Source of the DNA: Rubrivirga sp.
GTDB lineage: Bacteria > Bacteroidota > Rhodothermia > Rhodothermales > Rubricoccaceae
Length of the DNA stretch: 10,075 nt
Direction of reading: 5' to 3'
Assembly (NCBI GenBank): GCA_012269805.1
Contig: JAAXJP010000428.1
Location: 11,914 to 21,988 of the forward strand
Shown here piece by piece: positions 6,044 through 10,075 of this stretch; position 1 is the first letter of the stretch; every line of letters begins with the position of its first letter. Below the pieces are notes generated by a model. That model made no database searches, was not told the origin of the DNA, and worked only from the letters and a program-made list of their open reading frames with translations. The position numbers and the translations under genes are program-made.

Positions 6044-6122
6044 GGGCGGGGAGGTCGAGGAGGGCGTCGCGAGGTCGGGGGTCCCACTCGCGACCGGTCC
6101 GCGGGTTCGCTCGTCTGGGTCC

Positions 6123-6153
6123 TTGACATTCCCTTCACGCCCCGGGATCTTGG
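6123..6153 (+). promoter_or_regulatory. Candidate promoter of the EF-G-like gene
   Basis: A perfect TTGACA (6123-6128) is followed 17 bases later by GATCTTGG (6146-6153), which fits the Bacteroidota -7 pattern TAnnTTTG at four of six fixed bases and TATAAT only weakly (first six bases, 3 of 6). The start codon is at 6203, giving a leader of about 45 bases. A ten-base perfect palindrome GAAGCGCTTC (6169-6178) lies in that leader and could be a regulator site. I found no matching minus-strand promoter for tsaB in the 159-bp gap. Confidence 0.45.
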
Positions 6154-6202
6154 CGGTCCTCTCCACTCGAAGCGCTTCCGGCTTCGCCCAACTCCCTGTG
6201 CC

Positions 6203-8320
6203 ATGACCGTCTACGACGCCGACCACATCCGCAACGTCGCCCTCGTGGGGCACCAGGGGAGCGGGAAGACGACGCTGGCCGAGGCCATGCTGTTCGACGC
6301 CGGGGCCATCCCCCGCATGGGGACCGTCGAGGAGGGGACGACGGCCAGCGACTTCCACGACAGCGAGCGCGAGCGGACCATGTCCGTGTTCACGTCGCTC
6401 CTCCACGCTGAGTGGGAGGGCCACAAGATCAACGTGCTCGACACGCCGGGCTACCTCGACTTCTCGGCCGAGACCATCACGGCCCTCAAGGTCGCCGACA
6501 CGGCCCTCTTCGTGATCGACGCGGCCGAGGGCATCCAGGTCGGGACGGAGCTCGCGTGGACCTACGCCCAGCGCACCGAGACGCCCGCCCTTTTCGTCCT
6601 CAACAAGATGGACACGGCCGACGCCGACTTCGCGTCGACGCTCGACAAGATCCGGGAGCGGTTTGGCCGCGCGGCGGTCCCGATGCAGCTGCCGGGCGGC
6701 TCCGGCACGCGGACGATCATCGACGTCCTGCTCATGAAGCAGATCCGGTTCGACGACAAGGGCCAGGCCCACTTCGAGCCGATCGCCGACGACTTTAGAG
6801 AGCGCGCCGATGCCCTGCACAACGAGCTCGTCGAGTCGATCGCCGAGAACGACGAGGGGCTCATGGACCTCTACTTCGAGAAGGGGGAGCTGACCGAGGA
6901 CGAGATGCGGAAGGGCCTCCACGAGGCCATGCTCAAGCGCGAGCTGTTCCCGGTCTTCCTGACGGTCGCGAGCGAGAACGTCGGCGTGTCGCGCTTGATG
7001 AGCTTTATCGACAACGTGTGCCCGAGCCCGGCCGAGATGCCGCCGCCGCACATGGACCGGGGCTCGGTCGCCGTCGACCCCCAGGCCGCGCCGGTCGCGT
7101 TCGTGTTCCGAACGATGGCGGAGGAGCACGTCGGCGAGTACTCGTACCTCAAGGTGTACGACGGGATGCTCACGCAGGGGCAGGACCTCGAGAACGCCAG
7201 CGACTCGTCGATGGAGCGCCTCGGCGCGCTGTACGCCGTCAACGGGAAGGAGCGCGACGCCGTGCCGCAGCTCGTGGCCGGCGACATCGGCGTGACCGTC
7301 AAGCTCAAGCACACCGGGACGGGCGACACGCTCCGACAGAAGGGCTCCGACGCGGTCGTGACGCCGGTCGAGTACCCGGAGCCCCGGATGCGGCTCGCGA
7401 TCCGGGCCGTGACGCAGGGTGAGGAGGACAAGATGGCGCAGGGGCTCGCGCAGATCGTCAAGGAGGACCCGTCGCTGGTGGTCGAGCACGACGCCCACCT
7501 CGGGCAGGTCACGGTCGCGGGCCAGGGCGAGATGCACCTCGACATCGCGAGGTACCGGCTGGCCCACCGCGCGGGCGTCGACGTGGCGTTCGAGCGGCCG
7601 AAGGTGAGCTACCGCGAGACGGTCCGCGGCCGGGCCGAGGCACGCTACCGCCACAAGAAGCAGACGGGCGGCGCCGGCCAGTTCGCCGACATCGCGATCC
7701 TCGTCGAGCCGCTCGACGGAGAGTTCCAGCCGGAGGGCCAGATGAAGGTCCGCGGCGAGCACACGGCCGAGACCGAGTGGGGCTCGAAGGTCCAGTACAT
7801 CGACGCCATCGTGGGCGGCGTGATCGACATGCAGCGCTTTTTCGGAGCCATCCAGAAGGGCGTGGCCGACATGCTCCGCGAAGGGCCCGTGGCCGGTTAC
7901 CCCGTCGGCGACGTCCGGGTGGTCGTGTTCGATGGCGGGATGCACTCGGTCGACTCGAACGAGAACGCGTTCAAGACGGCGTCGAAGATGGCGTTCCGCG
8001 ACGGGTTCCGCGACGCGCGCCCGGCGATCCTCGAGCCCATCGTCGAGCTCGAGGTGCTCGTGCCGGAGGCGTACATGGGCGACGTGCTCGGCGACCTCAA
8101 CACGCGCCGCGCCCGGATCCAGGGGATGGAGGCCGAGGGGCCGTTCCAGAAGATCCTCGCGCACGTCCCCGAGGCCGAGCTCTACCGCTACTCGACCGCG
8201 GTCCGCTCCATGACGCAGGGGAGAGGCCTCCACCGGGCGCGGTTCAGCCACTACGACCCGGTCCCACGCGACGTGCAGGACCGGCTCGTCTCGGCCCGCA
8301 CGGCGGACGCGGTGGCGTAG
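6203..8320 (+). CDS. Elongation factor G-like translational GTPase (EF-G paralogue)
   Basis: This complete five-domain EF-G homologue of 705 aa is expected to bind the ribosomal A-site region. The G domain has a P-loop GHQGSGKTT (16-24), G3 DTPGYLDF (80-87) and G4 NKMD (134-137). Domain II lies around residues 300-390. Domain IV includes the HKKQTGGAGQFAD stretch and the GGMHSVDSNENAFKTA segment; domain V includes EAYMGDVLGDLNTRRARIQGM. Three features set it apart from canonical FusA: the P-loop Asp of AHxDxGKT is Gly (G19), switch I reads ERTMSV in place of the ERGITI type, and the catalytic His after DTPG is Tyr (Y84). These match the EF-G-like (EF-G2) group, not housekeeping FusA; it also lies outside a rpsL-rpsG-fusA-tuf context. 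Its role may be a specialised or GTPase-weak translation factor, as described for some Bacteroides paralogues; this is inference. The ATG at 6203 is supported by the VYDADHIRNVALVGH N-terminus. Confidence 0.92.
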   Translation: MTVYDADHIRNVALVGHQGSGKTTLAEAMLFDAGAIPRMGTVEEGTTASDFHDSERERTMSVFTSLLHAEWEGHKINVLDTPGYLDFSAETITALKVADTALFVIDAAEGIQVGTELAWTYAQRTETPALFVLNKMDTADADFASTLDKIRERFGRAAVPMQLPGGSGTRTIIDVLLMKQIRFDDKGQAHFEPIADDFRERADALHNELVESIAENDEGLMDLYFEKGELTEDEMRKGLHEAMLKRELFPVFLTVASENVGVSRLMSFIDNVCPSPAEMPPPHMDRGSVAVDPQAAPVAFVFRTMAEEHVGEYSYLKVYDGMLTQGQDLENASDSSMERLGALYAVNGKERDAVPQLVAGDIGVTVKLKHTGTGDTLRQKGSDAVVTPVEYPEPRMRLAIRAVTQGEEDKMAQGLAQIVKEDPSLVVEHDAHLGQVTVAGQGEMHLDIARYRLAHRAGVDVAFERPKVSYRETVRGRAEARYRHKKQTGGAGQFADIAILVEPLDGEFQPEGQMKVRGEHTAETEWGSKVQYIDAIVGGVIDMQRFFGAIQKGVADMLREGPVAGYPVGDVRVVVFDGGMHSVDSNENAFKTASKMAFRDGFRDARPAILEPIVELEVLVPEAYMGDVLGDLNTRRARIQGMEAEGPFQKILAHVPEAELYRYSTAVRSMTQGRGLHRARFSHYDPVPRDVQDRLVSARTADAVA

Positions 8321-8341
8321 GGACCGAGGGCCCGGCCCTGT

Positions 8342-8379
8342 GGACCGAGTCGGTTCGGTCCGCCTCGGCGCCGAGGCGG
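8342..8379 (+). terminator. Tandem hairpins after the EF-G-like gene, possible terminator
   Basis: GGACCGA/TCGGTCC with a six-base loop (8342-8361; 7 pairs) is followed at once by a perfect 20-base palindrome (8360-8379), which folds as CCGCCTCG/CGAGGCGG with a GCGC loop (the two share two bases). They start 21 bases after the stop codon. No T-run follows, so termination would be of the U-less type, or the elements may protect the mRNA end. As DNA the palindrome could also be a protein site. Confidence 0.4.
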
Positions 8380-8479
8380 GCGGTTCCGTCCCGGAGGTCG
8401 CGGTCTCGCGTCCGCGTCCTCGGCCCGCGTCGGCCCTGACCCACCGCTGTCAGCCCGCCGCGGGAGGTTCCGGGCACGG

Positions 8480-8505
8480 ACGGCGGGCGCCCGTCGTTAC
8501 CTTGG
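8480..8505 (+). promoter_or_regulatory. Hairpin and possible -7 element upstream of the small gene and mutL
   Basis: ACGGCGG-GCGC-CCGTCGT (8480-8497; 7 pairs, one G-U) abuts TACCTTGG (8498-8505), which matches five of six fixed bases of the Bacteroidota -7 pattern TAnnTTTG and shares CTTGG with the element before the EF-G-like gene. The start codon lies 18 bases further on, so a transcript would be nearly leaderless. No TTG sits at the usual -33 distance, which lowers confidence. Confidence 0.3.
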
Positions 8506-8523
8506 CCCGCACCCGGACCGACC

Positions 8524-8781
8524 ATGCTAGGACTCCGAAACGGCAACCTTTCTCGTCCGCGCGGCTTCAGCTACGAGCCGCGCTTCTACGACCCCCAGGC
8601 CGAGGCCCGTCGGAAGCGCCAGCTCCAGTTCGTCCGGCCCAGCGAGCGCCGCCAGCGCAAGACGAAGCAGCCGCAGTTCATCGCGGTCGGGCTCGGGCTG
8701 GCCCTCGCGTTCTACCTCTACCTCAACATCGGGGACATCGTCGAGCGCGTGACGGCGTTCGGGGGGTGGTTCTTCGGTTAG
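8524..8781 (+). CDS. Small basic single-pass membrane protein upstream of mutL
   Basis: This protein is 85 aa. The N-terminal 50 residues are strongly basic and carry the motif FSYEPRFYDPQAEARRKR (15-32). One hydrophobic segment, FIAVGLGLALAFYLYLNI (residues 52-69), follows; then a short tail ending in GGWFFG. With the basic part before the helix, the positive-inside rule puts the N-terminus in the cytoplasm. Small proteins with a similar 'F-x-Y-x-P-R-Y/F-Y-D/K' motif and a membrane segment are common next to mutL in Bacteroidota genomes, where they are usually labelled hypothetical; this is from memory, not a search. Function is unknown. It precedes mutL by 7 bp and is probably co-transcribed with it. 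The conserved-looking motif argues that it is a real gene. Confidence 0.8.
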   Translation: MLGLRNGNLSRPRGFSYEPRFYDPQAEARRKRQLQFVRPSERRQRKTKQPQFIAVGLGLALAFYLYLNIGDIVERVTAFGGWFFG

Positions 8782-8788
8782 GCGCCTG

Positions 8789-10075
8789 ATGCCCACGCCC
8801 GACGCCGCCACCGACGGGCTGATCCAGGCCCTCCCGGATACGCTCGCGAGCAAGATCGCGGCGGGCGAGGTCGTGCAGCGGCCGGCCAACGCGCTCAAGG
8901 AGCTGATCGAGAACGCGCTCGACGCGGGCGCCGAGTCGGTCGACGTCGTGCTCAAGCGGGCGGGGAGCGAGCTCATCCAGGTCACCGACGACGGCTGCGG
9001 GATGGGCCCCGCCGACGCCGTCGCCTGCTTCGGCCGGCACGCGACGAGCAAGCTCCGCCGGTTCGAGGACCTCGAGCGGCTGCGGACGCTCGGCTTCCGG
9101 GGCGAGGCCCTCGCCTCGATCGCGTCCGTGGCGCAGGTCGAGCTCAAGACGCGCCGCCGCGACGACGAGGCCGCCGTCTGCGTCCGCGTCGACGGGGGGG
9201 AGCTGGAGGACGTCGCGCCGTGCGCGGCGCCGGTCGGGACGTGCATCGCCGTCAAGAACCTGTTCTACAACGTCCCGGCGCGGCGGGCCTTCCTGAAGAG
9301 CCCCGCGACCGAGTTCAAGCACCTCGTCGAGGCGTTTCAGGCCCTCGCGCTCTCGCACCCCGGGGTTTCCTTCTCGCTCGTCCACGACGACAACGAGGTC
9401 TGGCGGCTGCCGGCGTCTGACGGCCCCGACGCCCTCGCGGATCGGCTCGACGCGCTCGCGGGCGGCGGCCTCATCGGCAAGCTCGTCGAGGTGGAGGAGA
9501 CGACGAGCTACCTCTCGGTCTCCGGGCTCGTGGCCGCGCCCGACCGCGCGCGCAAGAGCCGGGGGGAGCAGTACGTGTTCATCAACGGCCGCTTCGTCAA
9601 GAGCCGCCAGCTCGATCACGCCGTCGCGGGGGCCTACGGGGCGCTCCTCCCCGAGCGGCAGCACGCGCTCTACGCGCTGTTCCTCGACGTCGACCCCCGG
9701 CACGTCGACGTGAACGTGCACCCGACCAAGACGGAGGTGAAGTTCGACGACGACCGGGGCGTCTACAGCTTCGTCAAGGCCGTCGTGAAGCGGTCGCTCG
9801 CCGAGGGCGGCCTCGGGCTGGCGTTCGACCCCGCGGCCCGGACCGTGGGGCCCCCGCGGATGGCACCGCCCGACGCGGCCGAGACGGGCATCGGGGCGGA
9901 CGACTCCCCGCGGCCGACCTTCGTGCCTCCGCCCGGCCCCGCCAACGGCGACGGCGCCTCCCGCCCGCACGTCCCGCCCTCGGCGCCGACGTTCCGGCTC
10001 GAGGCGGGCTCCGGCGCCGGCGCCATGCCGCCGCTCCCCGCCCCGCCGGCCCGCCGGCCCGCCGCGCGGCCGGCA
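8789..10075 (+). CDS. mutL: DNA mismatch repair protein MutL, N-terminal part (runs off the window)
   Basis: MutL couples mismatch recognition by MutS to strand removal. The 429 residues present hold the whole GHKL ATPase domain: AAGEVVQRPANALKELIENALDAGA (pieces within 24-48), with E38 and N42 matching the catalytic Glu and Mg-binding Asn of E. coli MutL (E29, N33). They also hold DDGCGMG, ATSKL, GFRGEALASI, FINGRFVKSR and VDVNVHPTKTEVKF of the transducer domain. From about residue 345 a Pro/Ala/Gly-rich linker begins and the window ends inside it, so the C-terminal dimerisation domain, and whether it has the DQHA(X)2E(X)4E endonuclease motif, cannot be seen. The ATG at 8789 is 7 bp after the small gene's stop. 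About 16 residues precede the conserved LPD..ASKIAAGEV core, a little longer than in E. coli. Confidence 0.97.
   Translation, partial: MPTPDAATDGLIQALPDTLASKIAAGEVVQRPANALKELIENALDAGAESVDVVLKRAGSELIQVTDDGCGMGPADAVACFGRHATSKLRRFEDLERLRTLGFRGEALASIASVAQVELKTRRRDDEAAVCVRVDGGELEDVAPCAAPVGTCIAVKNLFYNVPARRAFLKSPATEFKHLVEAFQALALSHPGVSFSLVHDDNEVWRLPASDGPDALADRLDALAGGGLIGKLVEVEETTSYLSVSGLVAAPDRARKSRGEQYVFINGRFVKSRQLDHAVAGAYGALLPERQHALYALFLDVDPRHVDVNVHPTKTEVKFDDDRGVYSFVKAVVKRSLAEGGLGLAFDPAARTVGPPRMAPPDAAETGIGADDSPRPTFVPPPGPANGDGASRPHVPPSAPTFRLEAGSGAGAMPPLPAPPARRPAARPA

Noticed and set aside
5378..8251. A 957-codon open frame on the minus strand, antisense to the whole EF-G-like gene
   Set aside because: Only its last 221 codons are real (tsaB). 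The rest mirrors the EF-G-like reading frame in GC-rich codons and gives an Arg/Val/Asp/His/Leu-rich string without domain pattern, while the plus strand has clear EF-G motifs.
8723..9970. A 415-codon minus-strand frame antisense to mutL
   Set aside because: The plus strand encodes textbook MutL motifs through the same stretch. The antisense product is low-complexity Arg/Glu/Val, typical of a GC-codon shadow.

Overview
The window is GC-rich (about 70% by eye) and carries a mix of cell-surface and housekeeping genes. The organism is probably a high-GC member of the Bacteroidota/Rhodothermota side of the tree (Rubricoccaceae-like). This is inferred from tandem curlin-repeat genes, an EF-G-like paralogue, a small basic membrane protein directly upstream of mutL, and the near absence of Shine-Dalgarno sequences. 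No rRNA or other marker gene is present, so the placement is tentative.

Left part (1-4327), surface and biofilm matrix. A C-terminal gene fragment (possibly sulfotransferase-like) behind a low-complexity window edge overlaps by one base a complete GT4-type glycosyltransferase, as at the end of a polysaccharide cluster. A gene-poor, less GC-rich stretch of about 700 bases follows. It holds short repeats, palindromes and a TTGACA promoter candidate. Next come two secreted curlin-repeat proteins in tandem, a smaller one (226 aa as opened here) and a larger one (393 aa), which resemble a minor/major curli (amyloid fibre) subunit pair. Three small GC-rich hairpins lie between the two genes. Two further hairpins and a very strong intrinsic terminator follow the second. 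The secretion genes (csgG, csgE, csgF) are not in the window.

Middle part (4460-6043, minus strand): tsaB (tRNA t6A synthesis) and accD (acetyl-CoA carboxylase beta subunit) lie 18 bp apart, probably in one operon. It converges on the curli terminator.

Right part (6203-10075, plus strand): a complete EF-G-like translational GTPase (705 aa) diverges from tsaB. Its G3 motif carries Tyr where canonical EF-G has the catalytic His. After a structured 203-bp gap come an 85-aa basic single-pass membrane protein and, 7 bp on, mutL (mismatch repair), which runs off the window inside its Pro/Ala-rich linker.

I found no CRISPR array, insertion sequence, tRNA or rRNA. The parts most worth a second look are the curlin pair with its structured RNA and repeat-bearing upstream region, and the Tyr84 substitution in the EF-G-like protein.
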